From Euryodendron excelsum (Eukaryota; Streptophyta; Magnoliopsida; Ericales; Pentaphylacaceae): a DNA stretch of 64,000 nt. Of the stretch, positions 24,745 to 36,700 are shown in pieces. Made by a program: the position numbers and the translations under genes. Each line of letters opens with the position of its first letter. Position 1 is the first letter of the stretch. Under the pieces are notes generated by a model, which had not been told where the DNA came from, ran no database searches, and saw only the letters and a program-made list of their open reading frames with translations. Location of the stretch: assembly GCA_033060915.1 (NCBI GenBank), contig CM065396.1, forward strand, positions 7,331,001-7,395,000. The letters run 5' to 3'.

Positions 24745-25086
24745 ATGACCATTTTGCCCCTAGTGGGCCGGTCTCCATTTCCGACCACGCCAGCCTTGGG
24801 AATCAAACCGGCAACCTCTGGGAACATTCTAAATAATGTTTCCAGATCCCAAGTCTTTTTCCGGGACAATCCGGGTTCGCCTCGGCAGTTTCCTAGTCCG
24901 ATTGACCGTTTTGCCCCTAAAGGCCCGGTCAACCTTTCTGACTCACCTTATCTACATTTTTCAAGTCAAATACCTCCAGGACACTATTTTGAGTATTCCT
25001 GCTTCTTTCCGGCCTTCCAGGTCATTCCCGGCTCCTTCAAATCATTCCCGGACTTGCCGGAGTCAGTCCTAGTGAAGCTAGGCTAA
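24745..25086 (+). other. U3 open frame, 113 codons, in solo LTR
   Basis: Counterpart of the frame at 13788-14135, in LTR sense, starting MTILPLVGRSPFPTTPALG. No domain is recognised. The frame stays open in a solo LTR that has been free to decay, but base changes between copies are often non-silent. Confidence 0.3.
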
Positions 25087-25170
25087 AAATTGCATGGTAA
25101 TCACTAGTATAGGTGCCCAAATCTAGTCAAAGATATGTTGCTTGCCGACCTTAATTGTTTCCTAAATGGT

Positions 25171-25231
25171 TGGCGCCACTAGTAGTGGCGCCAAGCCAAA
25201 AAATGGCCTGGCGCCACTACTAGTGGCGCCA
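25171..25231. repeat. Two perfect 23-nt palindromes, reverse complements of each other
   Basis: 25171-25193 reads TGGCGCCACTA-G-TAGTGGCGCCA. 25209-25231 reads TGGCGCCACTA-C-TAGTGGCGCCA. Each has 11-bp perfect arms around one base. They lie about 55-110 bp upstream of the LTR TATA box. Confidence 0.95.
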
Positions 25232-25283
25232 GTGTATAATTTGGCCTGGCGCCACTGCAACAGGTGCCAGGTTCGTCTTCCCT

Positions 25284-25293
25284 CTATAAATAC
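25284..25293 (+). promoter_or_regulatory. TATA box of the solo LTR
   Basis: CTATAAATAC downstream of the palindromes, followed by ACAGAGCCTCG and by AAACCCTAGCC boxes (25376-25436). Confidence 0.75.
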
Positions 25294-28200
25294 AGAGCCT
25301 CGTTCAACGTGAAAGGAGTCTGCAAACTTAACCTAAGAATCTCATATTTCGATATACAGAGCTCGAGCACCTCCAAAACCCTAGCCTCCCTAGGTTTTCC
25401 CAAACCCTAGCCACTATACACAAACCCTAGCCTCCTATACACTCATACACTAGCCTTCAACCACTCTCTAAAGACTTGAAGAGCAGCCATCCAAAGCTTG
25501 AAGACAATCCTTGAAGACTGAAGGTGAAGATCATGACCGAAGACCGAAGACCGAAGACTGCACGGCGCGCAAAATAAACAAGATACAAGGTAGGCTCCCT
25601 CTTTAATTTTCTGCACTTCCCCCCTCTCTCTTCTCTCTCCAACCCACTTGGGTTTTCTCTATTTTAATCCCCCATCTCTTTCCCGCCCTTTCTTTGCATG
25701 CTTGAAACAAGGGGATTCTCGGTTCATGTGTAGGATTGGACTATGGGAGAGTCACCGTGTCGGGGGCTTTCTTCTAGTCTAACCAAAGACCACGTGGGTC
25801 CGGCCCCCTTGATTATGTGGTGAAGCCTTAGCCTTGTATGTTCACGACCCCCAAATTGCATTGTGCATATCATAGTCTTGCATCTTCCAAAATTTGTTTT
25901 CAAAAAGTTGTTTTCAAAAATCGTTTTCAAACTTGTTTTTCAAAACTGCATCAAAATCTCTTTTTCAAAAACTCGTTTTCAAAATCACAATTCTAGGGTG
26001 ATTCTAGCCTTTCCATGGCTAGGGTTGCTTTAGGAAAGTGTTATATTAAAAATGGCCTTTTCGTCTATATTTTCAAACCTTGTTTTCAAAACCACTTTCT
26101 TAAAGTGGTTCTAGCCCTCTTATGACTAGAATCGCTTTAGGAAAGTGAGATGTTTTTATACTTTCTAAAAACTCTTTTTCTAAATCTCTCTTCCTAAAAA
26201 TCTCTCTTTCAACATACATTCCTAAAACTCTCCTCTCCAAAATTGTTTTCAAAAACTCCTTTCCAAAATCCATTTTTCAAAATCCCCTTTTTCAACTCCT
26301 TTCCAAAAACTTCTTTTCTTTAAAATTTCTTTCTAAAAACACTCCCTAGGTTCACCTTCCTAAAAACTCTTTCCAAAAATCTCTCCTAAAAATCTTTCCA
26401 AAAACTCTTTTTTCCAAAATCTTCCTTCTAGAAATTTCCTCTCTAGGATTTCCTTCCAAAATCTATGTTTCCAAAAACACACTTTCCAAAAAACTCCTCC
26501 CTAGGATTCCTTTCTAGAAAACCTTCGTTTTCAAAACGCGTTTTCCAAAAAAAAAAAAAACTCTTTCCTTGGAGCCCAAACCAAACCCTAGAACTCACAA
26601 TTAGGAAACCCTAGTTTTCTTTCCAAAAACATGATTTTCAAACTTTGCCCTGAACCTAGGTTTCCAAAATCTTTTGTTTTCTACATCAAAACTATCCTTG
26701 TTTTCAAAACCTATTTTCTACATCGAGACTAGAATTTTCCAAATCTAGGGTTTCTAGAATCTCCCTTTCCAAATCTTTTTCAAATCCTATCTTCCCTTTA
26801 GGAAACCAAATCCAATCTCCCCGTTTAGGAAACTAGATCCTATCCTCCGTTTTTGGAAACAAAATCAAACCCTTGTTTTTAGAAACCAAATCCAATCCTT
26901 TCCTAATCCAAACCTTTCTTAATTCAATTCCTTCCTAAACCATAAGTTTCCTAAACTTAAACTTTAAATCTTTCCTTAAATTTCAAAATCCAAATCTTTC
27001 CTAAACCTCTACTTTCCTAAATCTTAAGTTTCCAAAACTTGAACATAAAAATAGAGGCTTTCCTAAACTTTAAAACTCAACTTTCAAATCTTTCCTAGTT
27101 CAACCCTTTCCTAATTCTACCCCTTTCAAACATCTTTTTCAAATCCAAGCTTTCAAACCTTTCCTAATCTCAAGATTTTCTAAAACTCTAAAAACTTTCT
27201 AAATCTTAAACTTTCTAAATTTCAAATCTTTCCAAATTTAAAACTTTCTAAATTTGAAACCTTCTTAAGTTAAATCTTTCTAAACCTAAAACTTTCTAAA
27301 TTCTAAACTCTCTTAAACTTCAAAATCTTTTCAAATCTAAAACTTTTCTAAATTCAAAACTTTCTTAATTTAAGACTTTCTTAAGTTGAAACTTTCTTAA
27401 TTCAAACATTTCCTAAACTAAAAACTTTCCTTTTTCAAACTTTTCCAATTTTCAAAACTTTCCGATTTTCAAAACTTTCCTAATTTGGGAACTTTTCTAA
27501 TCTGAAAACCTTTCCTTTTTCGAAAACTTTTTAAACTCGAAACTTTCCAATTTCAAAACTTTCCTAAACCTAAAACTTTCCTAAATTCCAAATTTTCCTA
27601 ATTTCAAAACTTTCCAAAAATGAAACTTTCCTAATTCGAAACTTTCCTAAATCGAACATTTCCTAATTCAAACATTTCCTAAATCCAACCTTTCCTAATC
27701 TCCTAAACCTTCCAAGTCGAGTCAAGCTTTTCCTAAGTCTAGGTTTCCTGAACCTTCAACTTTCTCTTTTTCAAAACAAGTCCAAATCTATCTTTTCAAA
27801 TCAAAGTCCAATTTTCTCAATTTCAATTTCCAATCTCCTCTTCCAATTCCAAATCGAATTCAATTTCCAATTCAATCTCCTTCTTCAAATCCACTCTTCT
27901 CTTTTCAATCAAACTCTTGTCCGAACTACGACTGACCTGATTCTCCCAAAGGGATACGTAGGCAACCTTCATAGGTGCGGTCACAATACTTTTCAAACTT
28001 TCAATTCCACCCTCATGGGTGCGGTTTTCAAATCTTTCCAAATCTCAAATTTCAATCTATTTTCAAAGTTTCAATTTCAAATTTCAATTTTCAAATTGCT
28101 ATTTTCAATTTCCAAAACTTTTCAAATCTCTTTCACGTCAAATCAATTCTAAACCTATTTTTCAATTCTCTTATTTTGTACTTGCATATCATGCATCATG

Positions 28201-28727
28201 TTAGTTTATAAACATTGTTTTTCTAAAGTGCATAGGGTTGAACTATAGTTAATTAAAGACTCTCATAGGTGAATCTAGGGTAGATTGACATGTAGGTACC
28301 GAAAGGGCGGGGTAGGGTGATAGCTTAGTGCCCCTTCCCTACACGTAACCAACCTCCGAACCTAGATCACTGATTTCATAGACCAAAAGGAGTTATTTTT
28401 CTAAAAAAGGCTAAATATTTTCCAAAGGTTGCCAAACAACCTGTTTTCTTAAAAACCTTCTCTTAAGAAGATATTTTCAAATCGTTTTCTAAAACCCTAA
28501 GTGTAGTCTTCGGATTATGCTTCGTTTTTAGGTGACCTAACTCACCTTAATCAAGTTAGGTGGCGACTCCGAATCTTTTTCGAAAGCCCTTTATTCAAAT
28601 CAATTTTTCAATTCAAACCTAGTCGCACTCATTCTTTTAGGAGGGTGAGTTCTAACGAGAGAGTACAGCATTTTTCCCGCTTGTGTGAGTATTCCTCGAG
28701 TGCGAAAAATCTGGGCGCGACACCACT

Positions 28728-28961
28728 CCCCGAGGTGGTGCCATGATCGGTTGGTGATCCGAGCGGGGGAACCATCAAGAGGCCGTAGGCGAAGAAACTG
28801 ACACAGCATCTTGCCCACAACTAATATATCGTTCCCCCTTTCTAACTAGAAAGAACATATTAGGGTATGCAAGTATGCAGAATGCAAGTGCACATGCAGT
28901 GTGTGTATGATTTTTAAAAGTGGAGGAAAGGGCTCAACAACTCCCATTCATCTTGTACATC
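28728..28961 (-). promoter_or_regulatory. 5' leader of element 1, middle fragment
   Basis: A fragment of about 240 bases between two insertions, matching 50080-50317 of element 2 (GAGGTGGTGCCATGATCGG, GTTCCCCCTTTCTAACTAG). It joins on to 55624 when element 2 is removed. Confidence 0.85.
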
Positions 28962-28966
28962 ACATT
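28962..28966. other. Target-site duplication ACATT of element 2, left copy
   Basis: ACATT precedes TGTCACGCC at 28967 and recurs at 55619-55623 after GGGGTGTTTACA. The uninterrupted sequence (CACATTCATGCAAAGCAG) exists in element 2's own leader near 50320. Confidence 0.95.
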
Positions 28967-31770
28967 TGTCACGCCTAGATTTTTCGCACTCGAGGAATAC
29001 TCACACAAGCGGGAAAAATGTTGTACTCTCTCGTTAGAACTCACCCTCCTAGAAGAATGAGTGCGACTAGGTTTGAATTGAAAAATTAGTTTGAATAAAG
29101 GGCTTTTGAAAAAGATTCGGAGTCACCACCTAACTTGATTAAGGTGAGTTAGGTTACCTAAAAACTAAGAATAATCCGAATATTGCACTTAGGGTTTTTG
29201 GAAAACGATTTGAAAATATCTCCTCAAGAGAGGGTTTTTTTAGGAAAACGGGTTGTTTGGCAATCTTTGGAAAATATTTAGCCCTTTTTAGAAAAATAAC
29301 TCCTTTTTGGTCTTTAAAAACAGTGATCCTAGGTTCGGAGGTTGGTTACGTATAGGGAAGACGCACTAAGCCATCACCCTACCCCGCCCTTTCGGTACCT
29401 ACATGTCAATCTACCCTAGATTCACCTATGAGAGTCTGTAATTAACATATGTTCAACCTTATTCACTTTAGAAAAGTAATATTTGAAAAATATGATGCAT
29501 GATATGCAAGTGCAATAGAAGACAATTGAAAAATAGATTTGAAAAGAGTTTAATTTGATTTGAAAGAGATTTGAAGAGATAGAATTGAAATTGAAAAGTT
29601 CAAAAATTGAAAGTAGAAATTTGAAAATAGAAATTTTGAAATTGGAATTTTGAAAATAGATTGGAATTTGAGATTTACAAAAAATGTGGAGACCGCACCC
29701 ATGAGGGTGGAATTGAAAGTTTAAAAAGTATTGTGACCGCACCTATGAAGGTTGTCTACGTATCCCTTTAAGGGAATCAGGTCAATCGTAGTTCAGACCA
29801 GAGTCCGATTGAAAATAGAAGATTTGATTTGAAAAGAGATTGAATTGGAAATTGAATTTGACTTGAAATTAGAAGAGGAGATTGGAAATTGGAATTGAGA
29901 GGATTGGACTTGTTTTGGAAAGATTGATTTTGGAAAGACTTGGTTTTGGAAAGATGGAGGTTTAGAAAACCTAGACTTAGGAAAGGCAGGAGACCTAGGA
30001 AAGACTTAAGAGTTTAAGAAAGATTGGATTTAGGAAAGGTTCAAATTAGGAAAGGTTCGAATTAGGACAGTTCCAAATTAGGAAAGTTTCAAATGAAGAA
30101 AGTTTTGAATTTTGGAATGTTTTGAAAAAGGGAAGTTTTGAAAGTGGAAAAGTTTAGAAAACAAGGAAGTTTTGAAAATAAGAATGTTTTGAGTTTAGAA
30201 AATTTGAGATTTGGAAAGATTTGAAGTTTAGGAAAGTTTAGAATTTAGAAAGTTTTTAGATAGGGAAGTTTCAAGTTAGGAAAGTTTGAATTTGGAAAGG
30301 TTTGAAATTTGGAAAGTTTAAGATTTGGAGAGTTTTAGAGTTTGACTTTTAGAAAATCTTGAAATTAGGAAAGGTTTGAATCTAGGGAAGGTTTGAAAAC
30401 TTAGATTTGGAAAGTTAAGATTTGCAAAGAGGGTAGAATTAGGAAAGAGTTGAATTTTAGAATTTTAGAAAATATTTTTATGTTTAAGTTTTGGAAACTT
30501 AAGGTTTAGGAAAGGAGAAGTTTGGGAAAGAGTTGAATTAGGAAAGATTGGATTTTGTTTTTAAAAGAGAACGGTTAGATTTTGTTTCCAAAAACGGAGG
30601 ACGGGATCTAGTTTCCTAAACGGGAATATTTGATTTGGTTTCCTAAAGGAAAGATAGGATTTGGCAAGGATTTGGAATGGGAGATTCTAGAAACCCTTGA
30701 TTTGGAGAATTATAGTTTCGACGTGGAAAGCAGATTTTGGAAACATATATAGTTTGGATGTGAAAACAGGAAATATTGGAAACCTAGGTTCGAGACAAAG
30801 TTTGAAAATCATGTTTTTGGAAAGAAAATTAGGGTTTCCTAATTGTGAGTTCTAGGGTTTGACTTGGGCTTTAAGGAAATGGTTTTTAGAAAGTGCGTTT
30901 TTGGAAACGAAGGTTTTCTAGAAGGGAATCCTAGAGAGAAGTTTTTGGAAAGTGAATTTGAAAATAGAGTTTTTGGAAAAAGAGAACGAGTTTTGGAAAG
31001 TGTGTTTTTAGAAATGAAGATTTTGGAAGGAAAATCCTAGAAAGTTGTTTCTAGAGGAAAGATTTTGGAAAGAGAGTTTTTGGAAAGAGTTTTTCTAGGA
31101 AGATTTTTGGTTGAAGATTGTTGAAGAGAGTTTTTGGAAAGATTTTTGGGGAACGTTTTTAGAAAGTGGATTTTGGGGAGAGGATTTTGGAAAGAAGTTG
31201 AAAAAAGAAGCTTTGAAAAATAGATTTTGGAGGGAGTTTTTGAAAACAATTTTGAAGAGGAGAGTTTTAAGAAAGTATATTGAAAGAGATTTTTTACGAA
31301 AAGATTTGAAAAGAAAGTTTTTGGAAAGTATGAAAACGTCTCACTTTCCTAAAACGATTCTAGCCATTAGAGGGCTAGAACCACTTTAAGAAAAGCGGTT
31401 TTGAAAACAACAAGGTTTGAAAATATAGACCATAAAAGTCACTTTTAATGTAACACTTTCCTAAAGCAATCCTAGCCGTGGAAAAGCTAGAATCACCCTA
31501 GGATTATGATTTTGAAAACATGTTTTGAAAAAGAGATTTTGATGCAATTTTGAAAACAAGTTTGAAAATGATTTTGAAAACGAGTTCGAAAACGAATTTT
31601 GGAAGATGCAAGATTATGATATGCACAATGCAATTTTGGGGTCGTGAACATACAAGGCTAAGGCTTCACCACATAATCAAGGGGGCCGGACCCACGTGGT
31701 CTTTGGTTAGACTAGAAGAAAGCCCCCGACACGGTGACTCTCCAATAGCCCAATCCTACACATGGACCGG
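28967..31770 (-). mobile_element. 3' LTR of element 2, distal part
   Basis: The U5/R side of the LTR, running from the terminus TGTCACGCC to ACATGGACCGG. It resumes at 37166 after the solo LTR. It holds the TACGTAGGCAA-type block (as GTTGTCTACGTATCC near 29752 on the plus strand) and the G-poor tract, seen here as its A/G-rich complement. Confidence 0.9.
31766..31770. other. Target-site duplication ACCGG / ATTGG of the inner solo LTR
   Basis: ACCGG lies left of TGTAAGCACC at 31771 and ATTGG right of GGGCGTGACA at 37161-37165. The two differ at two C/T positions, fitting C-to-T decay. Other LTRs keep the uninterrupted text (CACATGGATCGGGAATCC near 13118). Confidence 0.75.
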
Positions 31771-31972
31771 TGTAAGCACCCCATTTTTGACCACTCGGTA
31801 GTCTACACTCCGTCCAGACTTGTTTTCAAGTCATTGTGGGCATATTCCAATCGAAACCAATTCTCTAGGTCCAAATTCCTTTTCTCCATCGCTTCACGGG
31901 TCTGTCGGGCCCAAATAGAGGCAAAATAACCAAAATGCCCTTAGGGGCATTGTCCTTTCCAAAATCTTTTCA

Positions 31973-32655
31973 ATCCCACTCTCGAGACAGTTTATTCCTC
32001 GAGACGGTTCCAATCCAGGCACATCTCTTTGGAGACGGTAAGACCCCTTTCCAAACCCACTCTCGAGACAGTTTATTCCTCGAGACGGTTCCAATCCAGG
32101 CACGTCTCTTTGGAGATGGTAAGACCCCTTTCCAAACCCACTCTCGAGACAGTTTATTCCTCGAGACGGTTCCAATCCAGGCACGTCTCCTCGGAGACGG
32201 TAAGACCCCTTTCCAATCCCACTCTCGAGACAGTTTATTCCTTGAGACTGTTCCAATCCAGGCACGTCTCTTTGGAGATGGTAAGACCCCTTTCCAAACC
32301 CACTCTCGAGACAGTTTATTCCTCAAGACGGTTCCAATCCAGGCACGTCTTCTCGGAGACGGTAAGACCCCTTTCCAATCCCACTCTCGAGACAGTTTAT
32401 TCCTTGAGACTGTTCCAATCCAGGCACGTCTCTTTGGAGACAATAAGACCCCTTTCCAAACCCACTCTCGAGACAGTTTATTCCTCGAGACGGTTCCAAT
32501 CCAAGCACGTCTCTTCGGAGATGGTAAGACCCCTTCCAATCCCACTCTCGAGACAATTTATTCCTCGAGACGGTTCCAATCCAGGCATGTCTCTTCGGAG
32601 ACAGTAAGACCCCTTCCAGTCCCACTCTCGAGACAGTTTATTCCTCGAGACGGTC
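31973..32655. repeat. 81-bp tandem array, nine units
   Basis: The unit CTCTCGAGACAG...TCCTCGAGACGG...ACGTCTC(T)TTCGGAGACGG repeats every 81 bases (for example CTCGAGACAG at 31981 and 32062). Since 81 is a multiple of three, the array stays open in several frames on both strands (31935-32759 plus, 31970-32545 minus). These are repeat artefacts, not genes. Confidence 0.97.
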
Positions 32656-33205
32656 TGAGTAGCAAAACTACTCACAAAACCGTTAGAGTAGCGGAAATAC
32701 TCAAATCATCAACCCCGTCCGAGTGGCGGAAATACTCACAAATCATCAACCTCGTCTGAGTAGCGGAAATACTCACACCATTAGAGTGGCGGCAACACTC
32801 AAAACCCAGGTCAACACCAGTGTCTGTTAGCCCACTTTGGTGAAAAATGTCCAAATTGTTCTGTGGACATTTTTCGAGACTTTTCGGTCAAGATGACCAT
32901 TTTGTCCCTAGGCATCCGAACGCCCCGGGAACCACACCGGCTCTGGGTATCAAACCGGTAATGTCCCGAGAATACTTTTTATAGTGTTCTCAACATTCCT
33001 TTACCTTTCTGGGTCATTCCGAGTCAGTTCTGGCCAACCCGGTACAAAATGACCGTTTTTTCCCTGGAGGGCCGGTCTCCTTTTTCGACCACACCGGCTC
33101 TGGGTATCAAACCGGTAACCTCCTGAGACTAATTTTTATAGTAATCTCAACTCCCCTTTACCTTTCCGGATCATTTCGAGTCAGTCTTGGCAAACTCAGT
33201 ATAAA

Positions 33206-33547
33206 ATGACCGTTTTGCCCCTGGTGGGCCGGTCTCCTTTTCCGACCACGCCGGCTCTGGGAATCAAACCGGCAACCTCTGGGAACATTCTAAATAATGT
33301 TTTCAGATCCCAAGTCTTCTCCTGGGACAGTCCGAGTTTGTCCCGGCAGTTTCCCAGTCCGATTGACTGTTTTGCCCCTAAGGACCCGGTCAACCTTTCC
33401 GACACATCTTGTCCTCGCTTGTCAAGTCAAATACCTTTAGGACATTATTTTAAGTGTTCATGCTCCTTTCTGACCTTCCAGGTCATCCCCGGCTCCCTCA
33501 AATCATTCCAAGACTTTCCGGAGTCACTCCTAGTGAAGCCAGGCTAA
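33206..33547 (+). other. U3 open frame, 113 codons, inner solo LTR
   Basis: Same position and start (MTVLPLVGRSPFPTTPALG) as in the other LTRs. It ends just before the GGCGCC palindromes. No domain is recognised; coding status is doubtful. Confidence 0.3.
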
Positions 33548-33744
33548 AAATTGCATGGTAGTCACTAGTACAGGCGCCCAAATCTAGTCAAAGATACGTT
33601 GTTTGCCGACTTATAAAGTTTCCTAAGTGGCTGGCGCCACTACTAGTGGCGCCAAGCTAAGAATTGGCCTGGCGCCACTCCTAGTGGCGCCAAGAGCAAT
33701 TTTGCCCTAGCGCCACTGCAACAGGCGCCAGGTTTATCCAACTT

Positions 33745-33754
33745 CTATAAATAC
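33745..33754 (+). promoter_or_regulatory. TATA box of the inner solo LTR
   Basis: CTATAAATAC at the conserved place, followed by ACAGAGTCTC and AAACCCTAG boxes. Confidence 0.75.
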
Positions 33755-36700
33755 AGAGTCTCATTTAATGTGAAAGGGGTCTGCAAACTGAACCTAAAAA
33801 TCCTATATTTTGATATACAGAACTCGAGCACCTCCTAAACCCTAGCCTCCCTAGGTTTTCCAAACCCTAGCCACTCTACACAAACCCTAGCCCCTTATAC
33901 ACTTATGCACTCCCCCATACACTCATACACTAGCCTTCAACCATCCTTTGAAGACTGGAAGAGCTGCCATCTAAAGCTTGAAGACAACCCTTGAAGGTTG
34001 AAGAAGAAGATCAAGACAGAGACTGAAGATTGAAGACAAGTAAGGTGCACAAAATAAAGAAGACATACGGTAGGTTTTCTATTTAAATTTCCGCACTTCC
34101 CCCCTCTCTCTTCTCTCTCCTAACCCACTTGGGTTTTCTCTATTTTAATCCCCCATCTCTTTCCCCCCCTTTCTTTGCATGCTTGAAACAAGGGGATTCC
34201 CGGTCCATGTGTAGGATTGGGCTATTGGAGAGTCACTGTGTCAGGGGCTTTCTTCTAGCCTAACCAAAGACCACGTGGGTCCGGCCCCCTTGATTTTGTG
34301 GTGAAGCCTTAACCTTGTATGTTCACGACTCCAAATTGCATTGTGCATATCATAGTCTTGCATCTTCCAAAAATTGTTTTCAAAGTTGTTTTTCAAATTG
34401 TTTTCAGACTTGTTTTTAAAATTGCATCAAAATCTCTTTTTCAAAAACTTGTTTTCAAAACCACAATTCTAGGGTGATTCTAGCCTTTTCATGGCTAGGG
34501 TTGCTTTAGGAAAGTGTTACATTAAAAGTGACCTTTTTGGTCTATATTTTCAAATCTTATTGTTTTCCAAAACCACTTTCTTAAAGTGGTTCTAGCCCTC
34601 TTATGGCTAGAATCGCTTTAGGAAAGTGAGACGTTTTCATACTTTCCAAAACTCTCTCTCTTCAAAAATCCCTTCCTAAAAATTTCTTTTTTAACATACT
34701 TTCCTAAAACTCTCCTCTCCAAAATTGTTTTCAAAAACTCCCTCCAAAAATATATTTTTCAAAGCTTTCTTTTTCAACTCCTTTCCAAAAACTCTTTCTC
34801 CTCAAAATTCACTTTCTAAAACACTCCCTAGATTCACCTTTCTAAAAACTCCCTCCAAAAATCTTTCCAAAAACTCTCTTTCCAAAATTTTCCTTCTAGA
34901 AACTCTCCTCTAGGATTTTCCTTCCAAAATCTTCGTTTCCAAAAAGACACTTTCCAAAAACTCCTCTTCTTTAAAATCTCTTTCCAAAAACTCTCTTCAA
35001 ATTTACTTTCCAAAAACTCTTCCCTCTAGAAACTCCTCCCTAGGATTCCCTTCTAGAAAACTTTCGTTTCCAAAAACGCACTTTCCAAAAACTCTTTCCT
35101 TAAAGCCCAAGTCAAGCCCTAGAACCCGCAATTAGGAAACCCTAATTTTCTTCCCAAAAACATGATTTTCAAACTTTGCCCCAAACCTTGGTTTCCAAAA
35201 CCTCTTGTTTTCTACATCAAAACTATACATGTTTCCAAAACCTATTTTCTACGTTAAAATTCTACACTTTCAAAACTAGGGTTTCTAGAATCTCCCTTTC
35301 TAAATCCATGCCAAATCCTATCTTCCCTTTAGGAAATCAAATCAAATCTCCCGTTTAGGAAACTAGATCCCGTCTTCCGTTTTTGGAAACAAAATCAAAT
35401 CTTTTCTTTTAGAAACCTAAATCCAATCCTTTCCAAATCCAAATCTTTCCTAATTCAAATCCTTCCTAATCCTCCACTTTCCTAAATCTTAAGTTTCCAA
35501 AACTTGAACATAAAAGTCTTTCCTAATTCAACCCTTTCCTAATTCTACCCTCCTTTCAAATCTTAACTTTTCAAACCTAAGTTTTCAAACTCTTCCTAAA
35601 CTCAAACCTTTCCTAATTTCAAGATTTCTTAAAACCCTAAAACTTTCTAAACTTCAAATCTTTCTAAATTCTAAACTTTCCAAAACTTCAAAATCTTTTC
35701 AAATAAAAAACTTTTCTAAATTCAAAACTTTCTTAATTCAAGACTTTCTTAAGTTGAAACATTTCTTAATTCAAACATTTCCTAAAACGAAACTTTCCTA
35801 CTTTCAAGACTTCCCTATTTCAAAACTTTCTAAATTCAAAACTTTCCCATTTTCAAAACTTCCCTATTTCAAAACTTTCCAATTTTCAAAACTTTCCTAA
35901 GTCAAAAATTTTCCTAATTCAAAACTCTCCAAAAGTGAAACTTTCCTAATTCCAAAACTTTCCAAAAATGAAAACTTTCCTTAAATGACACTTTCCTAAA
36001 ACAGAACTTTCTTAAATCGGACTTTTCCTAATTCAAACATTTCCTAAATCCAATCTTCCCTAATTTCCTGAACCTTCCAAGACAAGTCAAATATTTTCTG
36101 AGTCTCTTCTCTTTCCTAAGCCTAGGTTTCTTAAACCTCCATCTTTCCAAAACAAGTCTAAATCTCTCTTCCCAATTTTATCTGTTCAAATCAAAATTCA
36201 ATCTTTTCAAATTTCAAAATTCTAAATTCCAATTTTCAATCCTCTATTCAAAGTTCAATCTCTCAATTTTCCAATTCAATTTTCAATTCAATCTCTTTCT
36301 TCTAATCAAACATTCTATTTTCAATCGGACTCCGGTCCGAACTACGACTAACCTGATTCCCCCAAAGGGATACGTAGGCAACCTTCATAGGTGCGGTCAC
36401 AACACTTTTCAAACTTTCAATTCCACCCTCATGGGTGTGGTTTTCAAAATCTTTTCAAATCTCAAATTCCAATCTACTTTCAAACTTCCAATTTCAAATT
36501 TCTATTTCCAAATTTTCATACTTTCCAATTTCAATTCCATCTCTTCAAATCTATTTTCAAATCAAATCAAACTCTTTTCAAAATCTATTTTTCAATTCTC
36601 TTCTATTGCACTTACATATCATGCCTCATGTTAGTTTCTTTTTAAACATTGTTTTTCTAAAATGGATAGGATTGAACTATAGTTAGTTAAAGACTCTCAT

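Larger units (their letters stand above)
23536..28722 (+). mobile_element. Solo LTR, plus orientation, in the leader of element 1
   Basis: 5187 bp from TGTAAGCACC to GGGCGCGACA with perfect flanking duplications (CCACT). It is opposite in orientation to its host element. It has three 81-bp units but an expanded short array of GAGTAGCGGAAATACTC units (24033-24345). The palindromes are perfect (25171-25193, 25209-25231), and CACGTG lies at 25791-25796. The G-poor tract runs about 26100-27900. Solo LTRs come from recombination between the two LTRs of a full element, so a plus-oriented full copy once sat here. Confidence 0.93.

Noticed and set aside
31550..31801. Recurrent frame with FGRCKIMICTMQF text (also 25724, 53137, 58610)
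   Set aside because: It lies antisense in the transcribed LTR part and recurs only because the underlying DNA block, with a CACGTG box, is conserved. No domain.
31935..32759. 274-codon plus-strand frame and 191-codon minus-strand frame
   Set aside because: Both are products of the 81-bp tandem array, whose period is a multiple of three. They repeat one motif and have no domain.
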